Origin: Clostridia bacterium
Lineage (GTDB): Bacteria; Bacillota; Clostridia; Oscillospirales; Acutalibacteraceae
DNA: 64,000 nucleotides
Reading direction: 5' to 3'
Assembly: GCA_017428525.1 (NCBI GenBank)
Contig: JAFRQQ010000004.1
Coordinates: 62,001 to 126,000, forward strand
The notes beneath the pieces are model-generated. The model saw nothing but the letters and a program-made list of their open reading frames with translations. It searched no databases and was not told the DNA's origin. Below are positions 9,480-18,200 of the stretch, one piece after another. A program made the translations under genes and the position numbers. The number at the start of each line of letters is the position of its first letter. The stretch's first letter is position 1.

Positions 9480-9953
9480 TCATCGTATCTGCATCCAGGC
9501 GTCCGTCAGCCGGTCGAGGCTCCAGGCGGCGTTGGCCGGGCTGGTGGAGGGCAGGCAGACGGCGGGCATCCCGATCACGGGCTCCGTATACTTTCTGTAA
9601 TACTTCTCCGCCGTGCGCCCGTTGACAAAAATGCGGGTCACGGCGCTGTTGTCCAGGATGATCCGCAGGTCGTTGGGCGTCACATTGCGGATCGTGCTGT
9701 CGGCGCTGCCCTCGATTTCGCAGCTGCCGATCACGTCCCAGAGCGCGAGCCGGTGCGAGAGGATCAGCGCTTTCTTTTCGTCGATCGTCTGCGGGATGGG
9801 ACAGCCGAGCACCCGCGGCAGCACCCGCCAGAAGCGGTTCTGCGGATGGCCGTAGAAAAACGCGGCTTCCCGGGATTTGACCGAGGGGAAGGAGCCGAGG
9901 ATCAGCGTTTCCGAGTCGGCGGCAAACAGCGGCGGGATCGGATGGACCAGCAT
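9480..9953 (-). CDS. Family 6 (hypoxanthine) DNA glycosylase of the UDG superfamily
   Basis: The 157-residue protein contains LILGSFPSVKSREAAFFYG near its N terminus and LPSTSPAN near its C terminus, which are the motif 1 and motif 2 regions of the UDG superfamily. The HPQNRFW segment and length fit family 6, the hypoxanthine-DNA glycosylases that remove deaminated adenine. Its ATG overlaps the ribU stop codon (TGATG), so it is translationally coupled to ribU and downstream of the FMN riboswitch. Family assignment rests on motif recognition. Confidence 0.85.
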   Translation of the reverse strand: MLVHPIPPLFAADSETLILGSFPSVKSREAAFFYGHPQNRFWRVLPRVLGCPIPQTIDEKKALILSHRLALWDVIGSCEIEGSADSTIRNVTPNDLRIILDNSAVTRIFVNGRTAEKYYRKYTEPVIGMPAVCLPSTSPANAAWSLDRLTDAWMQIR

Positions 9954-10573
9954 CAGAATTTCCCCTTCAGCGCATGCGAGAGCGGCTTGTAGATCAGGAT
10001 GCACAGCACGGCGTCGATCAGCCCCTTGGCGGCCGTGAAAGGCACGTTGAAGATCAGCAGGCAGTTGAACAGCGCGTTGGAGGTCGGCATCTGCGCCGCC
10101 TTGGGCAGGATCTCCTGATACATGCCGATGATCGCCTCCAGCGGCATGTGATAAAACTTGACATAGGCGGGATAGACCAGGAAATAATTCAGCGGCAGGC
10201 AGACAAGGCCCATCGCCAGCGCGCCTGCCACAGCGGCCAGCAGCGCGCCGCCGGTCGTCTGCTTCGCCTTGTAGATGAAGCCGCCGACCAGGCAGAAGAC
10301 CGCGCCGAGCAGGAAGTTGCTCAGCTCGCCGACCCCGGCGCTCGTGGTGCCCTTGATCAGAATGTGCAGCAGGTTTTTGATCAGCTCGATCAGCACGCCG
10401 TAAAACGGCCCGAGCACGAACGCGCCGAAGACCGCCGGCAGATCCGAAACGTCGAACTTGATGAAGGCGGGCATGATCGGAACCGGGAACTCCACGAACA
10501 TCAGCACGAAAGCGAGCGCGGAGAGCATCGCGGTCAGGGCGATGCCGAAGGTTTTTTTCGATGATGCGGACAT
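9953..10573 (-). CDS. ribU: Riboflavin ECF transporter S component RibU
   Basis: A 206-residue membrane protein with about six helices and the family-typical segments VEFPVPIMPAFIKFDVSDLP and FVLGPFYGVLIELIKNLLH. It captures riboflavin and pairs with the EcfA1-EcfA2-EcfT module encoded at 1.3-3.8 kb. The ATG at 10573 has GGAGGA 7 bases upstream; a second ATG six bases earlier is too close to it. The FMN riboswitch and intrinsic terminator upstream confirm the substrate and imply shut-off when FMN is abundant. Confidence 0.94.
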   Translation of the reverse strand: MSASSKKTFGIALTAMLSALAFVLMFVEFPVPIMPAFIKFDVSDLPAVFGAFVLGPFYGVLIELIKNLLHILIKGTTSAGVGELSNFLLGAVFCLVGGFIYKAKQTTGGALLAAVAGALAMGLVCLPLNYFLVYPAYVKFYHMPLEAIIGMYQEILPKAAQMPTSNALFNCLLIFNVPFTAAKGLIDAVLCILIYKPLSHALKGKF

Positions 10574-10593
10574 TTTCATTTCCTCCTGACAAA

Positions 10594-10622
10594 TAAAAAA
10601 TGCTCCGACGATCATCGGAGCA
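10594..10622 (-). terminator. Intrinsic terminator of the FMN riboswitch
   Basis: On the - strand a hairpin with arms TGCTCCGA and TCGGAGCA is followed directly by TTTTTTATTT, just before the ribU Shine-Dalgarno. Its position after the aptamer marks it as the expression platform: FMN binding should favour termination. Confidence 0.85.
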
Positions 10623-10649
10623 GGATGGTTATGGGAATTGTGCACGCAC

Positions 10650-10768
10650 AGATTCTCTCACATCCGGACTGTTACCGTCGGTTGCGGAATTTCACCGCAT
10701 CGGTCGCTTGCGCGATTCGTGGACTATAACCACCGGTGGGGAATTGCACCCCGCCCCGAGAACTCGTT
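10650..10768 (-). promoter_or_regulatory. FMN riboswitch (RFN element)
   Basis: On the - strand the conserved RFN core is recognizable: CTCGGGGCGGGGTG, then CCCCACCGG, GGTGAAATTCCGCAACCG, ACAGTCC and GGATGTGAGAGA. These are the known conserved parts of the FMN aptamer, in the right order. It lies between a sigma-A promoter and an intrinsic terminator that precedes ribU, so regulation is by premature termination. Confidence 0.95.
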
Positions 10769-10774
10769 ATCTTC

Positions 10775-10802
10775 ATTATATGCAAATCTGCGCGTTTGTC
10801 AA
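10775..10802 (-). promoter_or_regulatory. Sigma-A promoter for the riboswitch-ribU operon
   Basis: On the - strand TTGACA (10802-10797), a 16-base spacer and TATAAT (10780-10775) match both consensus hexamers fully. Transcription would start a few bases before the FMN aptamer. Confidence 0.88.
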
Positions 10803-10843
10803 GAGCAAATGCCGGATTTCCAGGCCGGCCGCCGCGCACCGGC

Positions 10844-10881
10844 AAAAAAACCACCGCGCCGCAGTCAGACTGCAGCGCGGT
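10844..10881 (-). terminator. Intrinsic terminator after the exported zinc-finger gene
   Basis: Read on the - strand, a 13-bp stem (ACCGCGCTGCAGT with ACTGCGGCGCGGT, one mismatch) is followed by GGTTTTTTT. It lies 22 bases past the stop of the gene at 10904-11362. Confidence 0.9.
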
Positions 10882-10903
10882 GCGCATTTGCCGAATGGAT
10901 TGT

Positions 10904-11362
10904 TTAGCCCTTGATGGCGCCGAAGATGGTCTTGCCGAGGTTGATGATCTCTTTGAAATCGATGCCGGCGAAGAGCGCCTTCGCGATGCTGACGATACCG
11001 CCGAGGATGTCGCCCCACTTCACGGACTTGAGCGCGTCAATCAGCTTGCCGCCGTAATACTTCAGGTAGCCGATGGTGCTGTAGTCGCCGTTGTGCTTGC
11101 AGGTGGCAACGTGCACGTCATACGCAGCCTTCGTTGCGAACTTCTCGCCGCAGCCGCCGTCCTTATAATCGTCGCCGGTGTAGGGGCAGACGATGTAGTG
11201 GCCGTCGGTGTGGTTGTAGAGCTCCATGTGCTCGGTGTAAGCCTTTTCAGTGGTGAAGGTCTCACCGCAGTAGGGGCAGGAGGTCTCCCAGGCGAACGCC
11301 ATGACGGAGACGGACGAGAGAATGAAAAGAACTGCGAAGAAGACGGATAAGAACTTTTTCAT
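10904..11362 (-). CDS. Exported small protein with C2H2-type zinc fingers
   Basis: About 152 residues. A signal peptide (residues 1-24, ending in SVMAFA before WET) suggests export. Next comes a textbook C2H2 spacing: CPYC, twelve residues, H, five residues, H. A second finger-like unit follows (C-x11-C-x12-H-x3-C around GEKFATKAAYDVHVATC). The last 50 residues are amphipathic helix (GGKLIDALKSVKWGDILGG onward). ATG 11362 is chosen because AGAGG lies 7 bases upstream. It is monocistronic with its own promoter and terminator. I do not recognize a characterized family; a role outside the cell is inferred only from the signal peptide. Confidence 0.8.
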   Translation of the reverse strand: MKKFLSVFFAVLFILSSVSVMAFAWETSCPYCGETFTTEKAYTEHMELYNHTDGHYIVCPYTGDDYKDGGCGEKFATKAAYDVHVATCKHNGDYSTIGYLKYYGGKLIDALKSVKWGDILGGIVSIAKALFAGIDFKEIINLGKTIFGAIKG

Positions 11363-11411
11363 TTTGCAACCTCTTTTTTTCAAATTTGCAGATTTTTACC
11401 TGCTTAGCAAA

Positions 11412-11440
11412 ATTTTATCATTTTTTATCCGGACTGTCAA
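11412..11440 (-). promoter_or_regulatory. Sigma-A promoter of the zinc-finger protein gene
   Basis: On the - strand TTGACA (11440-11435), 17-base spacer, TAAAAT (11417-11412), about 50 bases upstream of the start codon. Confidence 0.82.
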
Positions 11441-11542
11441 TAGATTTATTCAGAATTTGTTTAAAATTTGTTTTTATTTTTACGCCGCCGCGCGATCGGT
11501 TTTGTTCATCCGAAAACTGATGCAAAAACGCGGATTTTTTAT

Positions 11543-11571
11543 TTGTATTTTCTTCCGATTTGTGCTACAAT
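11543..11571 (+). promoter_or_regulatory. Promoter of the yhaM transcription unit
   Basis: TTGTAT (11543-11548), a 17-base spacer and TACAAT (11566-11571) with an extended TGC just before the -10. It lies about 45 bases upstream of the yhaM ATG. Confidence 0.7.
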
Positions 11572-11613
11572 CAAAACGAATCGAGCGATTAAAACAGGAT
11601 GGAGCGAAAAACC

Positions 11614-12612
11614 ATGAATTTTACCCCCATCGGCAGCGGGCAGACCCACGAGGGCTTCTGCCTGATCAAAAGCGTTGAAAAAAAGATGACGGCCAAGGGC
11701 GTGCCCTATCTGGATCTGACGCTGGCCGATCCCGGCGGCGAGATCAACGCCAAGCACTGGGATTACAAGGAGGCGGCGACCGGCACGTTTGCGCCGTTTG
11801 ATTTCGTGAAGGTGCGCGGCGCGTTCGTGCCCTTCAACGATACGCTGCAATTCCGCGTGGAGCGCATCCGCAAGGTGCAGCCCTCCGATCACGCGCGGAT
11901 CGAGGACTATGTGCCCTCCGCCCCGTGGAGCGGTGAGGCGATGCTTGCGGAGCTTGAGCGCATTGTTGAGGCGTTTGAGGATGAGGAGCTGCAGCTGCTG
12001 GTCACAAAGGTGCTGGAAACCTGCCGCGACCGGCTGCTTTACTGGCCGGCCGCAAAGAATCTGCACCACGCCATGCGCGGCGGGCTGCTGATGCACACGC
12101 TCTCCATTCTCCGTCTGGCCGAGGACGTCTGCCGACTGTACGGATTTGTGGATCACGATCTGCTCTGCACCGGCGTGATCCTGCATGATATTGCCAAGCT
12201 CGAGGAGCTGCAGGTGACCGAAACCGGCATCGCCGGGGAATACACCGTGCGCGGCAATCTGCTCGGCCATCTGGTAATGGGTGCGATGACCGTGGACCGC
12301 ATCGGGCGGGAAAACGATATCAGCGAGCGGACCCTGACGCTGGTGGAGCATATGCTGATCTCCCATCACGGCACCCCGGAATTCGGCGCGGCGAAGCTGC
12401 CGATGTTCATCGAGGCGGAGGTGCTCTCGCAGCTCGACCTGCTCGACGCGCGGCTGTTTGAAATGGCGCACGCCGTCGAAAATGTGGAGCCGGACGCCTT
12501 CACGCCGCGGCAGTGGGCGCTGGAAAACCGCATTCTCTACCGCCACGGCCGCACGCAGGGCGACGCGGTCGACCTGCTGCCGGAGCAGCCTGAAACCGAA
12601 TCAGAAAACTGA
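11614..12612 (+). CDS. yhaM: 3'-5' exoribonuclease YhaM
   Basis: The 332-residue protein pairs an N-terminal OB-fold (residues 1-90, with YLDLTLADPGGEINAKHW) with a C-terminal HD phosphohydrolase domain. Metal-binding signatures are GGLLMHTLS, VILHDIAKLEEL and HMLISHHG. This is the architecture of YhaM, which degrades RNA from the 3' end and also acts on DNA in Firmicutes. The ATG at 11614 is preferred over 11599 because AGGATGGAG ends about 10 bases before it. Confidence 0.92.
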   Translation: MNFTPIGSGQTHEGFCLIKSVEKKMTAKGVPYLDLTLADPGGEINAKHWDYKEAATGTFAPFDFVKVRGAFVPFNDTLQFRVERIRKVQPSDHARIEDYVPSAPWSGEAMLAELERIVEAFEDEELQLLVTKVLETCRDRLLYWPAAKNLHHAMRGGLLMHTLSILRLAEDVCRLYGFVDHDLLCTGVILHDIAKLEELQVTETGIAGEYTVRGNLLGHLVMGAMTVDRIGRENDISERTLTLVEHMLISHHGTPEFGAAKLPMFIEAEVLSQLDLLDARLFEMAHAVENVEPDAFTPRQWALENRILYRHGRTQGDAVDLLPEQPETESEN

Positions 12613-12632
12613 TGATATAAGGAGGAATCCCC

Positions 12633-13661
12633 ATGAGAAACCATGAAGTGACCCGCGTACAGCCCCTGCTCAAGCCGGACGGCACCCTGCGTGAACCGGG
12701 CTGGTCGAAGCAGCTGTATCAGATCTACGACCGCAATGCGATCAAGGCGCCGAAATTCCGCATCAAGGAGTGGGATTACTACCTGATCCTCTCCGAAAAG
12801 AATCAGTTCGGCGTGGCGCTGACGATTTCAGATGACGGCTACATCGGTCTGCAGTCCGCAACGCTGCTGGATTTCACGATCCCCTGGGAGCACACGGAGA
12901 CCATTCTCAACGTCGCGCCCATGGGCAAATTCAAGCTGCCCTCCTCAAGCGCTGCGGGCAACACCGTTTATCATGACAAGCGGCTGGATATGGAATTCCG
13001 CGTCAGCGAGGGCAAGCGCCGCCTGATCTGCAATTTCAAGAATTTCCAGGACGGCAAGACCTTCGCGTGCGACATCACGCTCGCGCAGCCGGAGATGGAT
13101 ACCATGGTCATCGCGACCCCGTGGAAGGAAAAGAAGACCGCGTTTTATTACAATCAGAAGATCAACTGCATGCGCGCGAGCGGCAAGGCGACCTTCGACG
13201 GCAAGGAGTATGTGTTTGACCCCGCCACCGATTTCGGCACCCTCGACTGGGGCCGCGGCGTGTGGACCTATGACAACACCTGGTATTGGGGCAGCGGCAA
13301 CTGCGACCTGAACGGCCATGCTTTCGGCTTTAATATCGGCTACGGCTTCGGCGATACGACCGCCGCGAGCGAAAACATCCTGTTCTATGACGGCGTGGCG
13401 CACAAGCTCGACGACGTGACCTTCAATATCCCCGCAAGTGGCTACACCGATCCCTGGACCTTTACCTCCTCGGACGGCCGCTTCGAGATGGATTTTGTGC
13501 CGATCATCGACCGCGCTGCAAAGATCGACGCAAAGGTGATCGTCAGCGATCAGCATCAGGTCTTCGGCCGTCTGAGCGGCAAGGCGATCCTGGACGACGG
13601 CACCGTGCTCGAGGTCAAGGATGTGCTTTGCTTCGCCGAGGACGTCCATAATAAGTATTAA
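12633..13661 (+). CDS. DUF2804 domain-containing protein
   Basis: A 342-residue cytosolic protein covering the whole DUF2804 domain, with WDYYLILSEKNQFGVALTISDDGY near residue 45 and FGTLDWGRGVWTYDNTWYW near residue 200. The beta-rich fold with tryptophan-rich strands resembles lipocalin-like hydroxysteroid/AttH-type proteins, but no activity is established. An excellent AAGGAGG precedes the ATG. It lies 20 bases after yhaM and 20 before prmA, so it is probably in the same operon. Confidence 0.85.
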   Translation: MRNHEVTRVQPLLKPDGTLREPGWSKQLYQIYDRNAIKAPKFRIKEWDYYLILSEKNQFGVALTISDDGYIGLQSATLLDFTIPWEHTETILNVAPMGKFKLPSSSAAGNTVYHDKRLDMEFRVSEGKRRLICNFKNFQDGKTFACDITLAQPEMDTMVIATPWKEKKTAFYYNQKINCMRASGKATFDGKEYVFDPATDFGTLDWGRGVWTYDNTWYWGSGNCDLNGHAFGFNIGYGFGDTTAASENILFYDGVAHKLDDVTFNIPASGYTDPWTFTSSDGRFEMDFVPIIDRAAKIDAKVIVSDQHQVFGRLSGKAILDDGTVLEVKDVLCFAEDVHNKY

Positions 13662-13681
13662 TTGTATTTGACAGAGGATAT

Positions 13682-14611
13682 ATGAGCGACTGGACGGAAA
13701 TCAGAATCACGGTGCGTGCGGAGGATGTGGACCGCGCGGGCGATATCGCGCACATGGCGGTGCCCTACGGCATCTATATCGAGGATTACCGCGATCTGGA
13801 GCAGGAGGCCCGGGAAATCGCCCACATCGATCTGATCGATGAAGCGCTGCTTGCGAAGGACCGCACCAAGGGCGTCGTGCATATTTACATTTCTCCCGAG
13901 GAGAATCCGGCGGAGGCCGTTTCCTTCCTTGCGGAGCGGCTGACCGCGGCCGGCATTGCGCACGAGATCGACCGCACCGCCTGCAAAAACGAGGATTGGG
14001 AAAACAACTGGAAGCAGTATTTCAAGCCGATCCCCGTCGGCGAGCGGCTGCTGATCCGCCCGCTGTGGGAGCAGGCGTATGAAGCGCACGGCCGCGCCGT
14101 GCTGCATCTGGAGCCGGGCCTGGCCTTCGGCTCCGGCACGCACGACACGACCCGTCTTTGCCTGGAGGCGCTGGAATGCTACGCCGCTCCGGGCAAGCGC
14201 ATGCTGGATATCGGCTGCGGCAGCGGGATCCTTTCCGTTGCCGGTCTGCTGCTCGGCGCGGACAGCGCCGTGGCGGTGGATATCGACGCGCTGGCGGTGA
14301 AGACCGCGCGGGAAAACGGCGAAACCAACGGCTTCTGCGCGCCGCGCTATACCGTCCTGCAGGGCTCGCTGACCGACCGCGTGACCGGGCAGTTTGACAT
14401 CATCGCCGCGAACATCGTGGCGGATATTATTATAAAGCTTTGCGAAAACATCAAAGACTATCTTGCCCCGGGCGGCGTGCTGCTGACCTCCGGCATCATC
14501 CTGCCGCGCGAGGCGGAGGTGCTCGCGGCGTTCGACGCCAACGGCCTGACCGTCGTCAATCGGCGGGAAAGCGGCGGCTGGCTCTGCTTTGAAGTGCAGG
14601 CGATCCGATGA
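13682..14611 (+). CDS. prmA: Ribosomal protein L11 methyltransferase PrmA
   Basis: PrmA trimethylates ribosomal protein L11 using S-adenosylmethionine. The 309-residue protein has the family N-terminal substrate-binding region, the linker EDWENNWKQYFKP, the entry motif GLAFGSGTHDTTRLC and the SAM-binding loop DIGCGSGILS, followed by IAANIVADII. Length is normal. Its stop codon overlaps the ATG of the next reading frame. Confidence 0.95.
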   Translation: MSDWTEIRITVRAEDVDRAGDIAHMAVPYGIYIEDYRDLEQEAREIAHIDLIDEALLAKDRTKGVVHIYISPEENPAEAVSFLAERLTAAGIAHEIDRTACKNEDWENNWKQYFKPIPVGERLLIRPLWEQAYEAHGRAVLHLEPGLAFGSGTHDTTRLCLEALECYAAPGKRMLDIGCGSGILSVAGLLLGADSAVAVDIDALAVKTARENGETNGFCAPRYTVLQGSLTDRVTGQFDIIAANIVADIIIKLCENIKDYLAPGGVLLTSGIILPREAEVLAAFDANGLTVVNRRESGGWLCFEVQAIR

Positions 14612-14727
14612 GCGTGCAGGAGGAATTGCGGACGTATCTGCTTGCGCAGGGCGCCTCCGACGTCGGCTTTTTTGCCGCGGAGGGGGAGACGCTGCCCTTC
14701 GGCGTGAGCATTGTCGTGCGCTTGTAG
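14608..14727 (+). pseudogene. N-terminal fragment of QueG-like gene ending at an amber codon
   Basis: Starting at ATG 14608, which overlaps the prmA stop (ATGA), 39 residues are encoded before TAG at 14725-14727. They read MSVQEELRTYLLAQGASDVG and end in VSIVVRL, which is the N-terminal strand of the double-cluster ferredoxin/QueG-like family. The same frame continues beyond the TAG with EAIMEEIGDAPTHTYF, so the stop interrupts a single homologous protein. A one-base change from a serine or leucine codon would explain it. dus elsewhere in this window ends in a genuine TAG, so the codon is not generally reassigned. Confidence 0.75.
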
Positions 14728-14736
14728 GAGGCCATC

Positions 14737-15291
14737 ATGGAGGAAATCGGCGACGCGCCGACCCACACCTATTTCAGCCATTACCGCGCGGTGAATGCGC
14801 TGATCGACCGCCTGCTGCTGCAGGCCGGGCTGTTTCTGCAGGCGCGCGGCTGGCGCTATCTGACCGTTGCCGCCTCGCAAAGCGTCAATACGGAGGGCTG
14901 GAACTACAGCGGCCGCTATTCCCATAAAGCGGCGGCGCGGCTGGCCGGGCTCGGCACGATTGGGCGGAACTCCCTGTTTCTGCACCGGGAATTCGGCAGC
15001 CTGGTGCGCCTTGGCACGCTGTTCACGGATTGCCCCTTCACCCCGCCGGAAACGCTCTGCCCTCCGCTGTGCAACGGCTGCGACCGCTGTGTAGCCGCCT
15101 GCCCCGCCGGCGCGATCAAGGGCGGCGACTGGACGGAAGGCACGCAGCGCAGCGAGATTTTTGACCCCGCCGCGTGCAGCAATTACATGAAAAAACAGTT
15201 TCAGAAGATCGGGCGCGGCGCCGTGTGCGGCATCTGCATGCGCGTGTGCCCGCTGAACGGACTGGAGAAGGAGAATACGGATGCTGACTGA
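14737..15291 (+). CDS. 4Fe-4S double-cluster protein, epoxyqueuosine-reductase-like (N-truncated)
   Basis: This 184-residue reading frame holds the main body of a QueG-like protein. THTYFSHYRAVNALID opens it, followed by KAAARLAGLGTIGRNSLFLH and two 4Fe-4S cluster motifs, CNGCDRCVAACP and CGICMRVCP. The start ATG is preceded at 5 bases by AGGAGG, and that Shine-Dalgarno contains part of the amber codon that ends the upstream 39-residue fragment. Re-initiation could therefore produce this shortened form. True QueG is larger (about 350 residues with a cobalamin domain), so this is a small relative rather than certain queuosine enzyme. It overlaps the next gene. Confidence 0.75.
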   Translation: MEEIGDAPTHTYFSHYRAVNALIDRLLLQAGLFLQARGWRYLTVAASQSVNTEGWNYSGRYSHKAAARLAGLGTIGRNSLFLHREFGSLVRLGTLFTDCPFTPPETLCPPLCNGCDRCVAACPAGAIKGGDWTEGTQRSEIFDPAACSNYMKKQFQKIGRGAVCGICMRVCPLNGLEKENTDAD

Positions 15292-18200
15292 ACGACAAAT
15301 CAACCGCATGCTTTCCAAACTGAAGCGATTTGAAGAAACGCTGGAGCCGATGATTTTCCGGAAGGCGGACGCCCTGGGCGCATCCGCTTATGAAACGACC
15401 GACCGCCTGCATGAGATCCCCGCGGAATCCCTGTTCCGTCCGGTGGAGCCGGGCTTTCAGTGGGGCGGCGAGTGCGGTTATTGCTGGTTTAAGACCGCCT
15501 ATACCGTGCCCGCGGCGCTGGACGGAAAAGACCTGTTCCTTCGTCCGCACACCGAGGGCTATGAAACGATGCTCTGGGTGGACGGCGTGCCCTTCGGCAC
15601 CTTCGCGACCAAGATCGTTTTCACCGGGCACGGCAACCACTACTGCGACCTGCTGCGCAAAAATGCCAAAGCGGGCGAAACGATCGAGATCGCGCTGGAG
15701 GTCTATGCCGGCCATTCCTACAAAGGCTGCATGCCGCTCGAGGAGCAGCCGCTGCTGGACTATGTCTATCATTATCAGGGCATCGACGTTTGCGTAAAAG
15801 ATGAAGAAATTCAGGAGTTCTATTTCGACCTGCGCGCGATCAACGAGCTGACCGAGGGTCTGCCGGAAACGTCCTTCCGCCGCGGCGATCTGATCAACGC
15901 GCTGTATGAAGTGCACAACCGCGTGCTGTATTCCTATGCCGACGCCGGCGACGAGGCGTTCCGCGCCGCGCTGCGCAGCGCCCGCCCCTTCCTGAAGGAC
16001 GTGCTCGCCGTCCAAAACGGTCCGGAGGCGGCGGAAGCGTGCGTAATCGGCCATTCGCATATGGATACGGCGTGGCTCTGGCATGTGCCGGAGACGGTCA
16101 AAAAATGCGCGCGCACCTATGCGAATCAGGTGGCGCTGATGGAGCAGTATCCGGAGTATAAATTCATCCAGAGCTCCTCCTGCCATTCGGATTTCATCCG
16201 CAGATATTATCCGGCGCTGTTTGAACGCATCCGCGAGAAGGTCGCGCAAGGGCGCTATGAGCCGAACGGCGGCGTCTGGGTGGAATGCGACTGCAACATC
16301 ACCTCGGGTGAGAGCATGGTGCGGCAGTTCCTCTGGGGGCAGCGCTTCACCCGCAAATATTTCGATTACACCTCCAACTGCTTCTGGCTGCCGGATACCT
16401 TCGGCTACAGCGCGGCGATCCCGCAGATCATGAAGGGCTGCGGCGTCGACTATTTTCTGACGACGAAAATTGCCTGGAACGATACGAACCTCTTCCCCTA
16501 CGATACGTTCTATTGGGAGGGCCTCGACGGCACCAAGGTCTTTACCCATTTCAACCGCACGCATATCTGGCCCTCTCCCAAGGGTCTGATCGACGGCGTT
16601 TCCGGTGACCGCAATCGCGGCGCTGCGCCGATCATGGAGCGCTCCGTGACCCGCAGACGCATCATTGCCTACGGCTACGGCGACGGCGGCGGCGGCCCGC
16701 AGTTTGAAATGATCGAGCTCGCGCGGCGCTGCGCCGATCTCAACGGCTGCCCGAAGGCGAAAAACGTGCGGGTCGGCGACTATATGCAGGAGATGGAATC
16801 GGTCGCCCAAAACCCCGCCACCTATAAAGGCGAGCTCTATCTGGAGCTGCATCGCGGCACGCTGACCAACCAGCATCAGATCAAGCGCAACAACCGCAAG
16901 GCGGAGCTTGCGCTGCGCGATCTGGAGCTGCTGACCGTGGACGCCGCCGTGAAAGCGGGTCAGCCTGCATCCGAGGAAGCGATCGCGCCCCTGTATGAAA
17001 AACTGCTGATCAATCAGTTCCACGATATCCTGCCAGGCACCTGCATTCCCGCTGCGCACAAGCAGTCGCGCGCGGAAACCGGCTGGATCATCGAAACCGC
17101 GCGCAAGGGGATCCATGACGCCGTGACGGCGCCCGGCAGCCGCGTGACGCTGACGAATACGCTCTCCTTTGACCGCTGCGACCCGGTGTTCCTGCCCTGC
17201 GAAGCGGGGCTGATCGCGGATCTGCCCTGCAAGCAGCAGCGCTATACCGATCCCGACGGCCGGGAGCTGCTGATTCTCAGCGGCGTGACCGTGCCGGCGT
17301 TTTCCACCGTTGCGTTTGACCTGATTCCCGGCGAACCTTCCGCGGAAAGCGCCATTGAGCTGACCGCAACCGGCGCGGAAACCCCTTTTGCCGCCGTGAC
17401 CTTCGATGAGAAGGGCTATCTGTCCTCCTTCATTGACAAGCGGATGCAGCGCGAGCTCTGCGGCGGTCTGCCGCTGGGCACGTATCTGATGGCCGAGGAT
17501 CTGCCGTCCGCGTGGGACAACTGGGACGTGGATGCGGATATCGAAACCAAGTTTGCCGATACCTCCGAGCTGCTCGAGCGCAAGGTGGTTTCGCACGGCG
17601 CGGCCGCGCTGGTCATTCGGAGCACCTACCGCATTTCGCCGAAATCGACGATTCTGCAGGATCAGTTCTTCTTTGCCGATACCGCCGAGGTGCGCTATGA
17701 TATCCGCATGGACTGGCAGGATGATCACCGCTTCCTGAAAACGGCGTTCGATACGACCCTGCAGAGCGATTTTGCCCGCTTCGAGATTCAGTTCGGCCAT
17801 GTGCTGCGCCCGACCACGCGCAATCAGTCGCTGGAAAAGGCGAAATTCGAGGTGGTCAACCACAAATTTACCGATCTGTCCGAGACCCGCGCCGGCGCCG
17901 CGATCCTCAACGACGGCAAATATGCCATCAGCGCCGCGGGCGGCAAGCTGCGTCTGTCGCTGCATAAAGGCGGCACGCGGCCGGACTTTGAAGGGGATCA
18001 CGGCCTGCATCGTGCGGTCTTCTCCTTCCTGCCCCATACCGGCGGCTTCAGCGCCGAAACGGTGGTGCGGCCGGCTTACGAGCTGAATATCCCCGTCGTG
18101 GTCGGCAAGGGCGACTTTGCCCTGCAGCCGATCGCGCTGCCGCAGGCGCCGAATGTGATCGTAGAAACGGTCAAGCCCTGCGAGGACGCCGAAAACGCCT

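Noticed and set aside
14725..14727. Genome-wide reassignment of TAG to an amino acid
   Set aside because: dus ends in TAG with only terminator sequence after it, and no other gene here contains in-frame TAG; a local nonsense change fits better.
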